Source: an uncultured Eubacteriales bacterium
GTDB taxonomy: Bacteria; Bacillota; Clostridia; Oscillospirales; Acutalibacteraceae
DNA length: 64,000 nt
Direction: 5' to 3'
Assembly (NCBI GenBank): GCA_934477125.1
Contig: CAKSOL010000004.1
Location: forward strand, 1-64,000
Within the stretch, counting starts at the first letter, position 1. Every line of letters starts with the position of its first letter. Shown here piece after piece: positions 49,449-58,306 of the stretch. Both the position numbers and the translations under genes were made by a program. The notes beneath the pieces were generated by a model that was given only the letters and a program-made list of their open reading frames with translations, ran no database searches and was not told the DNA's origin.

Positions 49449-51107
49449 TTGAACTTTGAGCTGAAATTCAAAAGCATTGCAAGCCGCTGGCTTTTCAATG
49501 TTTATCTGCCGATAGTTCTTGCCGTCGTCATTCTGGCGGTGGCTCTTTCCTCAATATATTCCTCCTATTATAACGACCGGGTTGAAAGACTCGCCAACGA
49601 TTATACATACGATTTTGATTCTCTTTCCGAATGCGACGAAAAAACCTTTCATTCCGCTGCGGTTACTCTTACGGAGAATTATGCTCATAAGGCTCTGCTT
49701 GAGGTTCAGATAACAGACGCATCGGGAAAGGTTTTTCTTTCAACAACCGGCTTTGAGCCCGCCGATATCACAATACCGGAATTTTCCGGTGCGGCAGGGT
49801 CGGACGGGGGGTACGCCTCATACCGCGGAAAAAGCTCCTCAGGAGAGGAAATTTTCTCCGGAACGCATATTATTTACGGCAAAAACGGCGAAACGCTCGG
49901 CGCATACCGCTGGATAACCTCGCTTGAGGCGGTAAGGCAGAATATCGCGGTATTCATTATACTTTTATGCGCGCTCTGCGCCGCCGCGCTCGGAATTTCC
50001 GCCCTTTCGGGGCTTTTCTTCATAAAATCGATTGTAAGACCTATAATGGACGTCAGCAACACCGCGCGCAAAATCGCCGCCGGCGACCTTGAGGCTAAAA
50101 TCGATATAAAAAAGAACGATGAAATCGGCGAACTGTGCGACACCATAAATTATATGGCGACCGAGCTTAAACAGGCGGAAAATATGAAGAACGACTTCAT
50201 ATCCTCGGTTTCCCACGAGCTGCGAACACCGCTTACGGCAATCCGCGGATGGGGAGAAACGGCGAAAATGTCGGTCGGGAGCGACGATGAGCTTGTCTCG
50301 CGCGGACTTGACGTTGTTTTAAGCGAGGCGGAGCGCCTTTCGGGACTGGTTGAGGATCTGCTCGACTTTTCGCGTATGCAAAGCGGCAGGCTGACGGTAA
50401 ATCCCGCGCCTGTCGAAATAGCCGATCCGCTCGAATCGGCGGTTGATATGTATATCGAGCTTGCGAAAAAGCAGGGAATTGAGCTTTCTTATACCCCGTC
50501 GTCGATGCCGGCGGTGGTTTTGGGGGACGCCGACCGCCTAAAGCAGGTTTTTGTAAACGTTATCGACAATGCCGTTAAATATACCGAAAAGGGCGGTCTT
50601 GTTCTGGTTCTGCAAACCCGTGAGGAGGGCTGCGTCAGGATAATCGTCAAGGACACCGGAGTCGGTATCCCGGCGCAGGATATTGACCGCGTTAAGGAAA
50701 AATTCTTCAAATCGAATAAGACGGTACGCGGTTCGGGAATAGGACTTGCCGTTGCCGACGAAATAATCCGCCAGCATCAGGGCTTGCTTTTCCTTGAAAG
50801 CACCGAGGGAACGGGAACAACCGTAACGATTGTTCTCCCGCTTTACGAGGAGGAAAAAAGCGAAACCGCTCCGGCGGACGCGCTGCCGCTCGCGGAGTTT
50901 GAAACCGCACAGCCCGTAGAAACACAGCCTGAAAACGGCGGAAACGACGGCGAAGCTGCAGAAAATACGGCGGATACGTCGGAAACTCCCGAGGAAGAGC
51001 CGGTTTCCGGAGAGCAGACCGCAGAGGACGGCGATACCGCAGGCGAAAGCGGCGGAAACGGCGAAACGTCTGACAGCAAAAAGGAGAATGATAATGGCGA
51101 AGGCTAA
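49449..51107 (+). CDS. Sensor histidine kinase with long acidic tail
   Basis: 552 residues from TTG 49449. Membrane segments at about 17-37 and 166-191 enclose an extracellular sensor domain; HAMP follows at 192-245. The dimerisation domain has the phospho-accepting His256 (SSVSHELRTPLTAIRG), and the ATP-binding domain has N-, G1- and G2-box motifs (VNVIDNAVKYT, KDTGVGIP, GSGIGLAVADEI). After the kinase ends near 470, about 80 residues rich in Glu, Pro, Thr, Gly and Asp follow. Such a tail is unusual and is probably disordered. The gene overlaps the next by 14 bases. Confidence 0.95.
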   Translation: MNFELKFKSIASRWLFNVYLPIVLAVVILAVALSSIYSSYYNDRVERLANDYTYDFDSLSECDEKTFHSAAVTLTENYAHKALLEVQITDASGKVFLSTTGFEPADITIPEFSGAAGSDGGYASYRGKSSSGEEIFSGTHIIYGKNGETLGAYRWITSLEAVRQNIAVFIILLCALCAAALGISALSGLFFIKSIVRPIMDVSNTARKIAAGDLEAKIDIKKNDEIGELCDTINYMATELKQAENMKNDFISSVSHELRTPLTAIRGWGETAKMSVGSDDELVSRGLDVVLSEAERLSGLVEDLLDFSRMQSGRLTVNPAPVEIADPLESAVDMYIELAKKQGIELSYTPSSMPAVVLGDADRLKQVFVNVIDNAVKYTEKGGLVLVLQTREEGCVRIIVKDTGVGIPAQDIDRVKEKFFKSNKTVRGSGIGLAVADEIIRQHQGLLFLESTEGTGTTVTIVLPLYEEEKSETAPADALPLAEFETAQPVETQPENGGNDGEAAENTADTSETPEEEPVSGEQTAEDGDTAGESGGNGETSDSKKENDNGEG

Positions 51108-52251
51108 GTATACCGCAATCGGAGGTCAGGCTCTGATTGAGGGAATTATGATGAAAAGTCCCGAAAAAACGGCGCTGGCGGTAAGACTGCCGGACGGCGG
51201 AATAGATATTTCCTATCTTTCGGGAAAGGGGGCGCGGGAGAAATATAAAATCCTGCGTCTGCCGATAATAAGAGGTATCGTCGGCTTTGCCGAATCGATG
51301 CTCCAGGGCTACCGCGCGATGATGATTTCCGCCGAAAAGTCCGGCTTTGCCGACGAGGAGGACGAAAAGCAGAAATCCGCGCAGGAGGGCGCAGCCCAGT
51401 CGGAAAACGAACCGGAAAAGGACGGTGCGGAAAGCGAAGAAAACGAAAGCGTTAACGGCGGCGCGGCGGAAAACAGCGGCAAAACCGAAAAGAAAAAGAG
51501 CGGCGAAAAGGGCAAAAATGCTCTGCTTACGGCGGCAATGGCGATAGGCTCAGTGCTCGGAGTGGCGCTTGCGGTCGTGCTGTTTATGTATATTCCCCGG
51601 CTTATAGTTGACGGAATAGAGGCGCTGTTCAAAACCGAGATAAAAAATCCCGTTCTGCGCTCAAGCATCGAGCAGCTTATTAAGCTTGCGGTGTTTGTAG
51701 CCTATATCTGGCTGGTCGCGTTTATGAAGGACATCAAGCGTGTATTTATGTATCACGGCGCCGAGCATAAAACCATTTTCTGCTATGAAAAGGGTCTGCC
51801 GCTTACGGTTGAAAACGTCCGCGTTCAGCGAAGATTTCATCCGCGCTGCGGAACCTCGTTTATGATACTTATGATTCTTATAAGCATTATTTTCGCAACC
51901 GTTCTGCAAATGATTTTTCCGGGGGTTTACGAAAAGCGCGCGCTTTGGGTCGCCGCTAAGATACTTATGATACCGCTGGTCTGCGGAGCAGGCTTTGAGG
52001 TTCTGAGGGTCTGCGGAAAATACGATAATGCTTTAACGCGCATAATCTCCGCTCCGGGGCTTTGGCTGCAAAGGATAACCACAAAGGAGCCGGACGACGG
52101 TATGATAGAAATTGCAATCGCCGCCCTGCGCGCCTGCGAGCCGGAAACGCCGGACGTTGACCGAAGTATTGACCGGGAGGAGAACGCGGCTGCGGCGGAA
52201 AATTCAGACGAAGCCGCAAAAGCAGGGATAAATGAGCAAGACGATATTTGA
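51094..52251 (+). CDS. DUF1385 (YqhQ-like) membrane protein
   Basis: 385 residues from ATG 51094, 8 bases after AAAGGAG (an ATG 6 bases upstream is less likely). TAIGGQALIEGIMMKSPEK at the start and the MYHGAEHKTIFCYEKG stretch are hallmarks of DUF1385. Four membrane segments follow residue 150. An acidic, Lys/Glu/Asn-rich insert at about residues 86-145 interrupts the protein. Function is not established. It sits between the kinase gene (overlap) and prmC (20-base overlap); YqhQ and PrmC genes are frequent neighbours in Clostridia. Confidence 0.88.
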   Translation: MAKAKYTAIGGQALIEGIMMKSPEKTALAVRLPDGGIDISYLSGKGAREKYKILRLPIIRGIVGFAESMLQGYRAMMISAEKSGFADEEDEKQKSAQEGAAQSENEPEKDGAESEENESVNGGAAENSGKTEKKKSGEKGKNALLTAAMAIGSVLGVALAVVLFMYIPRLIVDGIEALFKTEIKNPVLRSSIEQLIKLAVFVAYIWLVAFMKDIKRVFMYHGAEHKTIFCYEKGLPLTVENVRVQRRFHPRCGTSFMILMILISIIFATVLQMIFPGVYEKRALWVAAKILMIPLVCGAGFEVLRVCGKYDNALTRIISAPGLWLQRITTKEPDDGMIEIAIAALRACEPETPDVDRSIDREENAAAAENSDEAAKAGINEQDDI

Positions 52252-53086
52252 GGCTTATAATTACGCAAAAAAGCAGCTTGAGGGCGCGGGAATAGAGGAT
52301 TTCGGCTTTGAGGCGCGGCAGATCATCCGCCATATAACCGGACTTGAAAACGCGCAGATACTCGTTAAATACGCACAGCCGCTGACCCACTTTCAGGAAA
52401 ACAATCTGACCGCGATACTTCATCAGCGGCAGGCGCGCTATCCGCTGCAATACATTTTTTGCGAATGGGACTTTTTCGGGCGCAGCTTTGAGGTGGGTCC
52501 GGGGGTGCTTATTCCCCGGCAGGACACCGAGGCGGCGGTTGAAAAGGCGCTTGAGCTTATAGAAAACAAGTCCTCGCCGAAAATTCTCGACCTTTGCGCC
52601 GGCAGCGGCTGCATAGGGCTGAGCCTTGCGGCGGAGCGTCCGGATTCGGCGGTTACGCTTGTTGAAAAATACTCTGAGGCGCTGCGCTATCTCGAAAAAA
52701 ACCGAAAGCGGCTTAAAGCAGAAAATGCCGAGGCTGTTCTGGGGGACATTTTTGAAAGCACAGCCGCCGACCGGGAATACGACCTCATAATCAGCAATCC
52801 GCCCTATATACCGGCGGACGAAATGACCGCTGTTTCGCCGGAGGTTCATTACGAGCCGGAAACCGCCCTTTACGGCGGCGAAGACGGACTGATGTTTTAC
52901 CGCGCCATTGCGGCGAATTATAAAGGCAGTCTGAAAAACGGCGGCGCGATATGCTTTGAGGCAGGAGTCGGAGAAGCGCAGAGCATAGCCGGGCTTTTAA
53001 AGGACACCGGATTCTGCGATATAGGAACAAAATCGGATCTCAACGGCATTGAGAGAGTAGTTTTTGGGACAGTAAAGCAGTTATAA
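52232..53086 (+). CDS. prmC: Release factor glutamine methyltransferase
   Basis: 284 residues. It methylates the GGQ glutamine of peptide release factors with SAM. The SAM motif LDLCAGSGCIGLSLA and the catalytic NPPYIPADEM are present. The N-terminal helical domain (EAYNYAKKQLEGAGI) binds the release factor. It overlaps the YqhQ-like gene before it and is followed by recA after 99 bases. Confidence 0.95.
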   Translation: MSKTIFEAYNYAKKQLEGAGIEDFGFEARQIIRHITGLENAQILVKYAQPLTHFQENNLTAILHQRQARYPLQYIFCEWDFFGRSFEVGPGVLIPRQDTEAAVEKALELIENKSSPKILDLCAGSGCIGLSLAAERPDSAVTLVEKYSEALRYLEKNRKRLKAENAEAVLGDIFESTAADREYDLIISNPPYIPADEMTAVSPEVHYEPETALYGGEDGLMFYRAIAANYKGSLKNGGAICFEAGVGEAQSIAGLLKDTGFCDIGTKSDLNGIERVVFGTVKQL

Positions 53087-53185
53087 TAAAGAAAACGGCT
53101 GGAAAGCCGTAACCGAATACCGGCAGCAATATGTCCGCGAAACGGCGGCTTGCCGGCATTGCTTAAAAAAACGGAGGTTTTGAAA

Positions 53186-54352
53186 ATGGCTGAAAAGAAA
53201 ACTAAAAATACGGTAAAGGCGGCTCCTGCCGCGCCCGCATCCTCTCAGGAGCGGGAAAAGGCTCTTGAAACCGCAATGGCTCAGATTGAAAAGCAATACG
53301 GCAAGGGCGCTATAATGCGGCTCGGCGAAAATGCGTCGATGTCGGTTGAGCATATCCGCACAGGCTCGCTTGCGCTCGACCTGGCGCTCGGAATAGGCGG
53401 TATACCGAGGGGCAGAATAGTTGAAATATATGGTCCGGAATCCTCCGGTAAAACAACCGTTGCGCTGCATTGCGTCGCCGAGGCTCAGAAGGCGGGCGGA
53501 AACGCCGCGTTTATCGACGTTGAGCACGCTCTCGACCCGGTTTACGCCGCCAATCTCGGAGTTGATATTGACAATCTGCTTGTTTCTCAGCCGGATTCCG
53601 GCGAGCAGGCGCTCGAAATAGCAGAGGCGCTCGTGCGTTCGGGAGCCATTGACATCATCGTTGTGGACTCGGTTGCCGCGCTTACGACAAAGGCAGAAAT
53701 CGAGGGCGAAATGGGCGACGCGCACGTCGGACAGCTTGCAAGGCTTATGTCACAGGCTATGAGAAAGCTCACCGCTGCTCTCGGCAAGGCAAACTGCGCC
53801 GCGATTTTCATAAACCAGCTGCGCGATAAGATAGGCGTTGTTTACGGCAACCCCGAAACGACAACCGGCGGCCGCGCGCTCAAGTTCTATTCGAGCGTCC
53901 GAATCGACGTCCGCCGTATGGAAACGATAAAGAACGGAACCGAAATGATAGGCTCGCATACCCGCGCAAAGGTCGTTAAGAACAAGGTCGCTCCTCCGTT
54001 CAAGGAGGCGGAATTCGATATTATTTACGGCAAGGGAATTTCCCATGAGGGCGAAATAGTCGATATGGCGCTGAAATTCGATATCCTCCGCCGTTCGGGA
54101 GCCTGGTTCTATTACGGCGAGACGCGTCTCGGTCAGGGCAGAGACAACGTTAAGCAGCTGATAACCGATAACCACGAGCTTGCCGCAGAGCTTGAGGAAA
54201 AAATAATGGAGAAATACAACGAGGCTACCTCCGGCGTTAAAAAGGAGACCGAGGCGGAAAGCGGCGGCGAACCGGTTATTATGCCGGTTGAGGCGGAGGC
54301 ACCCGCCCGCGAGCATAAAAAAATCGATATTGATATCGCGGTTGACGATTGA
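53186..54352 (+). CDS. recA: Recombinase RecA
   Basis: 388 residues from ATG 53186, which has ACGGAGG upstream; a longer open frame to 53150 lies over the ribosome binding site. P-loop GPESSGKTT is at 83-91. The DNA-binding loops (GEMGDAHVGQLARLMSQAMRKL; NPETTTGGRAL) and the C-terminal acidic tail are normal. No LexA box of the form seen at uvrA is visible in the 99 bases before it; TATAAT at 53082-53087 may be a -10 box. recX follows with overlapping stop and start. Confidence 0.97.
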   Translation: MAEKKTKNTVKAAPAAPASSQEREKALETAMAQIEKQYGKGAIMRLGENASMSVEHIRTGSLALDLALGIGGIPRGRIVEIYGPESSGKTTVALHCVAEAQKAGGNAAFIDVEHALDPVYAANLGVDIDNLLVSQPDSGEQALEIAEALVRSGAIDIIVVDSVAALTTKAEIEGEMGDAHVGQLARLMSQAMRKLTAALGKANCAAIFINQLRDKIGVVYGNPETTTGGRALKFYSSVRIDVRRMETIKNGTEMIGSHTRAKVVKNKVAPPFKEAEFDIIYGKGISHEGEIVDMALKFDILRRSGAWFYYGETRLGQGRDNVKQLITDNHELAAELEEKIMEKYNEATSGVKKETEAESGGEPVIMPVEAEAPAREHKKIDIDIAVDD

Positions 54353-54981
54353 TGATAATAGAGTCCGTTGCAAAGGATAAAAAGCACTGTGTATGCGTTG
54401 CGGTCGGCGGAGAAAGGCTCCTTATCGACCGCGGCGTTGCGGCGGAATATTCGCTGCGCTCCGGCAGGGAAATAACCGCCGGGGAGCTGCAGGAGGTCTG
54501 CGAGAGGTCGGAATACGTCCGGGCGAGGGAGCGCGCGCTGTGGTATCTCGACCGCGCCGACAGAACCGAGCGAACGCTTTATAAAAAGCTCCGTGAGGCA
54601 GGCTTCCGGGAAACCGCGGCGGCAAAGGTTATCGCGCGGCTGAGAGAATTGGGGCTGCTCGACGACCGGCGTTACGCGCAAAACGCCGCCGACAGTCTCG
54701 CCCGGCAGAATATCTCCCCGCGGGAAATCAAGCGCCGGCTTTATGAAAAGGGAGTTCCGCGCGAAATTATAAACGAGGTCTGCGACGGCTGCGATATTGA
54801 CGAGTCCGCGCAGATACGCGCGCTTATTGATAAAAAATACAGTAATAAATTAGGCTGCCGCGCCGATGTTGAAAGGGTTTACGCCGCCCTCGTCCGCAGA
54901 GGGTTTTCGTTCGGCGCTGTCAGAGAGGCTCTGCGCAGATATTCGGAGGAGCTTGAAAATTTAAGTGAGGAATCGGTTTGA
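54352..54981 (+). CDS. recX: Regulatory protein RecX
   Basis: 209 residues. It controls RecA filaments. It has the three-helix repeats of RecX, for example ALWYLDRADRTERTLYKKLREAGF, LGLLDDRRYAQNAADSLARQ and YAALVRRGFSFGAVREALRRY. ATG at 54352 overlaps the recA stop (TGATG); a TTG directly before it is less likely. Its end overlaps the rimO start by 1 base. Confidence 0.92.
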   Translation: MIIESVAKDKKHCVCVAVGGERLLIDRGVAAEYSLRSGREITAGELQEVCERSEYVRARERALWYLDRADRTERTLYKKLREAGFRETAAAKVIARLRELGLLDDRRYAQNAADSLARQNISPREIKRRLYEKGVPREIINEVCDGCDIDESAQIRALIDKKYSNKLGCRADVERVYAALVRRGFSFGAVREALRRYSEELENLSEESV

Positions 54982-56315
54982 TGTATAAGGTAAGTATGGT
55001 ATCGCTCGGCTGTCCGAAAAATCAGGTGGACGCGGAGCAAATGCTGGCAACGCTTAAAGCGGCAGGCTTTGAAATAGGCGTTCCCGAGGCTCAGGCGGAC
55101 GCTATAATTATCAACACCTGCGGCTTTATCGAGGACGCTAAAAAAGAGGCTATCGAAAATATCCTTGAGGCGGCGCAGTATAAGAAAAGCGGAAAATGCC
55201 GCGCGCTGATAGTTACCGGCTGTCTTGCCGAACGCTACAAAAACGACGTTACCGAGGAAATCCCGGAGGTTGACGTCTGCGTAGGCATAGGCGAAAACGG
55301 GAACATAGCGCAGATAACCCGACGCGCCGTTGAGGGAGAGCGCCGCAATTTCTTCGCCGAAAAAACCTCTCTGCCCCTTTCGGGAAAACGGATTTTGGGC
55401 GGACAGCGGTTCAGCACCTACCTGAAAATCGCCGACGGCTGCGACAACTGCTGCACCTACTGCGCAATCCCCTCAATTCGCGGCAAAATGCGCAGCAGAA
55501 CCATAGAGGACTGCGTTTCGGAGGCGCAGCGTCTGGCAGACGAGGGAGTGACCGAGCTTACGGTCGTCGCTCAGGACACAACGGCATACGGCACGGATAT
55601 TTACGGCAAGCCGATGCTCTGCGAGCTGCTGAAAAGGCTTTGCAAAATTGACGGTCTGCATTGGATAAGAACCCTTTACACCTACCCGGAAAGAATAACC
55701 GACGAGCTTTTGGAAACGGCAGCGGACGAAGAAAAGCTGGTTAAATATTTCGATATTCCGATACAGCACGCGAACGGCGAAATACTCCGCAGAATGAACC
55801 GCCGCGGAAATTATGAAAGCCTTTCGGCACTGATAGACCGCATACGCGAAAAAATTCCGGGAGTAACGCTGAGAACAACCCTTATAACCGGCTTTCCGGG
55901 CGAGACCGAGGAGCAGTTCTGCGAGCTTGACCGTTTCGTTCAGGAAAAGCGGTTCGACCGGCTCGGCTGTTTCACCTATTCCGCCGAGGAAAACACCATT
56001 GCGGCGAATATGCCCGACCAGATTGATGAACAGGTAAAAACCGACCGGATGGAGCATATAATGGAACATCAGCTTACGGTTTCCGGAGAAATCAACGCCG
56101 CGCGGATAGGAACCGAGACCGAGGTTCTTATCGAGGGCTGGGACGATTACATCAAATGCTATTTCGGAAGAACGCCCGCCGAGGCGCCGGAGGTTGACGG
56201 AAAAATATTCTTCCTTTCCGACAGACCGCTGGTTATCGGGCAGTATGTAAGGGTCAGAATTAACGATACGCTTGACTATGATTTGCTGGGGGAGCTGACA
56301 GCTGATGAAAATTAA
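54981..56315 (+). CDS. rimO: Ribosomal protein S12 methylthiotransferase RimO
   Basis: 444 residues. It adds a methylthio group to Asp of ribosomal protein S12. The N-terminal domain has the three cluster cysteines (SLGCPKNQVD, NTCGFI, VTGCLAERY). The radical SAM motif is CDNCCTYCAIPSIRG, and a TRAM domain closes the protein. The sequence CAIPSIRG distinguishes RimO from MiaB. ATG at 54981 is preferred over the TTG directly upstream. It overlaps pgsA by 11 bases. Confidence 0.95.
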   Translation: MYKVSMVSLGCPKNQVDAEQMLATLKAAGFEIGVPEAQADAIIINTCGFIEDAKKEAIENILEAAQYKKSGKCRALIVTGCLAERYKNDVTEEIPEVDVCVGIGENGNIAQITRRAVEGERRNFFAEKTSLPLSGKRILGGQRFSTYLKIADGCDNCCTYCAIPSIRGKMRSRTIEDCVSEAQRLADEGVTELTVVAQDTTAYGTDIYGKPMLCELLKRLCKIDGLHWIRTLYTYPERITDELLETAADEEKLVKYFDIPIQHANGEILRRMNRRGNYESLSALIDRIREKIPGVTLRTTLITGFPGETEEQFCELDRFVQEKRFDRLGCFTYSAEENTIAANMPDQIDEQVKTDRMEHIMEHQLTVSGEINAARIGTETEVLIEGWDDYIKCYFGRTPAEAPEVDGKIFFLSDRPLVIGQYVRVRINDTLDYDLLGELTADEN

Positions 56316-56886
56316 CACGCCGAACAAGCTTACAATAGGAAGAATTATCGCAACGCCGTTTTTTATGGCGGCGCTGATGATTGAATTTCCTTATCACTAC
56401 GCCATAGCGCTCCTGATTTTCGCCGCCGCCTCGCTTACCGATATGATTGACGGTAAAATGGCGCGGAAATACAATCTCGTTACCGATTTCGGAAAGTTTC
56501 TCGACCCTCTCGCCGATAAAATGCTGACGACCGCCGCATTTTTAGGCTTTATAAAGCTCGGCATAGGCTGGCAGATAACCTGGATAGTTTTTATCGTTCT
56601 TTTCAGGGAATTTATGATAGCCTCGCTGCGGCTCGTAACCGTTTCATCGGGCGGAAAGGTCATAGCCGCCAATATCTGGGGTAAGATTAAGACCGTATCC
56701 CAGATGGCTGGGATAATACTGGCTCTCGCCTCCTATTCGCTTATATCTGATTTCGGCATAACCGGCATAAAGGCAGGGTGCGACGCGGCAATAAGCGTTT
56801 TGCTTTGGATATCCGCAGTTCTCTGCGTTGTCTCCGGCGCAATTTACCTTGCGGCGTGTAAGGACCATATCGACCCCACGAAATGA
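56305..56886 (+). CDS. pgsA: CDP-diacylglycerol--glycerol-3-phosphate 3-phosphatidyltransferase
   Basis: 193 residues with about five membrane segments. It makes phosphatidylglycerol phosphate. The CDP-alcohol transferase motif DGKMARKYNLVTDFGKFLD, with PLADK after it, is complete. NTPNKLTIGRIIATP is the usual N-terminus. rimO-pgsA is a common pair in Clostridia. Confidence 0.95.
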   Translation: MKINTPNKLTIGRIIATPFFMAALMIEFPYHYAIALLIFAAASLTDMIDGKMARKYNLVTDFGKFLDPLADKMLTTAAFLGFIKLGIGWQITWIVFIVLFREFMIASLRLVTVSSGGKVIAANIWGKIKTVSQMAGIILALASYSLISDFGITGIKAGCDAAISVLLWISAVLCVVSGAIYLAACKDHIDPTK

Positions 56887-56907
56887 AGAAACCGGAGATG
56901 ATAAATT

Positions 56908-57546
56908 TTGTTTGACAGAATAAGAGAGGATATAAGAGCGGTTAAGGACCGCGACCCGGCGGCGCGCAGCGCAATAGAAATAATGCTGCTCTACCCCGGA
57001 GTCAAGGCTATCAGGATGCACCGCCGCGCACATTTTTACTATAAGCACGGCTTGTTTTTCCTCGCGCGCCTTGTTTCCCAGCGCGCCGCGAGAAAAACCG
57101 GGATTGAAATTCACCCCGGAGCCACCATCGGCAGGCGGCTGGTTATCGACCACGGTACCGGCATAGTCATAGGAGAAACCGCGGAGATAGGCGACGATGT
57201 TCTGATTTATCAGGGTGTTACCCTCGGCGGCACGGGCAAGGACGTCGGCAAACGCCACCCGACAATCGGCAACAACGTTATGATATCCGCAGGAGCCAAG
57301 GTTCTCGGACCGTTTAAGATAGGCGATAATTCCCGCGTTGCGGCAGGGGCGGTCGTTCTTGAGGAGGTTCCGCCTAATTCAACCGTCGTCGGAGTTCCGG
57401 CGAGGGTTGTCCGGCAGGACGGGAAAAAGGTCGGCTGCGCCGGTCTTGACCAGATTCATATTCCCGACCCCGTTAAGCAAAAAATGGAATGTCTCGAAAA
57501 GCGCATAGAAGAGCTTGAAAAATATATTTCAGAAAAGGAAGAATAA
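56908..57546 (+). CDS. cysE: Serine O-acetyltransferase
   Basis: 212 residues from TTG 56908. It makes O-acetylserine for cysteine synthesis. The left-handed beta-helix of hexapeptide repeats contains GIEIHPGATIGRRLVIDHGTG and VTLGGTGKDVGKRHPTIGNN. A C-terminal coiled helix follows (KQKMECLEKRIEELEKYI). It lies 21 bases after pgsA and 3 before the next gene; cysS is two genes on, so cysteine formation and its loading on tRNA are co-located. Length fits the short SAT (EpsC-like) class. Confidence 0.93.
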   Translation: MFDRIREDIRAVKDRDPAARSAIEIMLLYPGVKAIRMHRRAHFYYKHGLFFLARLVSQRAARKTGIEIHPGATIGRRLVIDHGTGIVIGETAEIGDDVLIYQGVTLGGTGKDVGKRHPTIGNNVMISAGAKVLGPFKIGDNSRVAAGAVVLEEVPPNSTVVGVPARVVRQDGKKVGCAGLDQIHIPDPVKQKMECLEKRIEELEKYISEKEE

Positions 57547-57549
57547 AAA

Positions 57550-58275
57550 ATGGATTACGGTATTCAGCTTTACAGCGTCCGCGACCTCGCGGAAAAAAAT
57601 CTGGAAGAGGCGGTAAGCCGCGTTGCGGCTCTCGGCTATTCCTCGGTTGAGTTTGCAGGCTTTTTCGGTCATACTCCGCAGCAGGTCTGCGAAATGCTCG
57701 AAAAGAACGGACTGAAATTATCGAGCACTCATTCCGGCTTTGACGACCTCGTTAATAACTACGAGGAAACCGTCGCTTACCATAAGGCGATAGGCAATAA
57801 GCTCTATATTATTCCGGGCTATGACCTTTCATCTCAGGAAAAGCTCGATTGGTTCATCGAAAAGGCAAATCCGCTTTATGAGCGTTTGGCGGCGGACGGT
57901 ATAACTCTCGCTTACCATAACCACGCGCGCGAGTTTATAGTAAACGAGGACGGCTCGTTTATTTACGACCAGCTGCTTTACCGCACCAAACTAAAATTAG
58001 AGGTTGACACCTACTGGGCGTATGTCGGAATGAAAAACCCGATAAAGCTTTTAAAGCGCGTTGCCGACAGGCTTGTCTGTATCCATATCAAGGACGGCTC
58101 AGCGGACGGAAACGGCGAGCCGCTCGGACGCGGAACCGCGCCGGTTGAAACGGTTTACCGGTATGCCGCCGAAAATAATATTCCGATGGTTGTTGAGAGC
58201 GAGACCTGCAAGCCCGACGGCATAACCGAGGCAAAGATATGTATTGAATATCTGCGTTCGCTCGAAAAACGCTGA
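57550..58275 (+). CDS. Sugar phosphate isomerase/epimerase-like TIM-barrel protein
   Basis: 241 residues of the AP-endonuclease-2-like superfamily (xylose-isomerase-type barrel). YGIQLYSVRDLAEKNLEEAV at the N-terminus, HNHAREF with metal-binding histidines, EVDTYW and CIHIKDG follow the family's metal-site pattern. Substrate cannot be read from sequence. It lies between cysE and cysS with close spacing, though no role in cysteine metabolism is implied. Confidence 0.88.
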   Translation: MDYGIQLYSVRDLAEKNLEEAVSRVAALGYSSVEFAGFFGHTPQQVCEMLEKNGLKLSSTHSGFDDLVNNYEETVAYHKAIGNKLYIIPGYDLSSQEKLDWFIEKANPLYERLAADGITLAYHNHAREFIVNEDGSFIYDQLLYRTKLKLEVDTYWAYVGMKNPIKLLKRVADRLVCIHIKDGSADGNGEPLGRGTAPVETVYRYAAENNIPMVVESETCKPDGITEAKICIEYLRSLEKR

Positions 58276-58306
58276 AAACCGAAAAACAATCCGGGAGAGA
58301 AATATA

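Noticed and set aside
58244..58306. N-terminal extension of cysS
   Set aside because: It overlaps the previous gene's end and lacks a binding site; synthetase similarity starts at ATG 58307.
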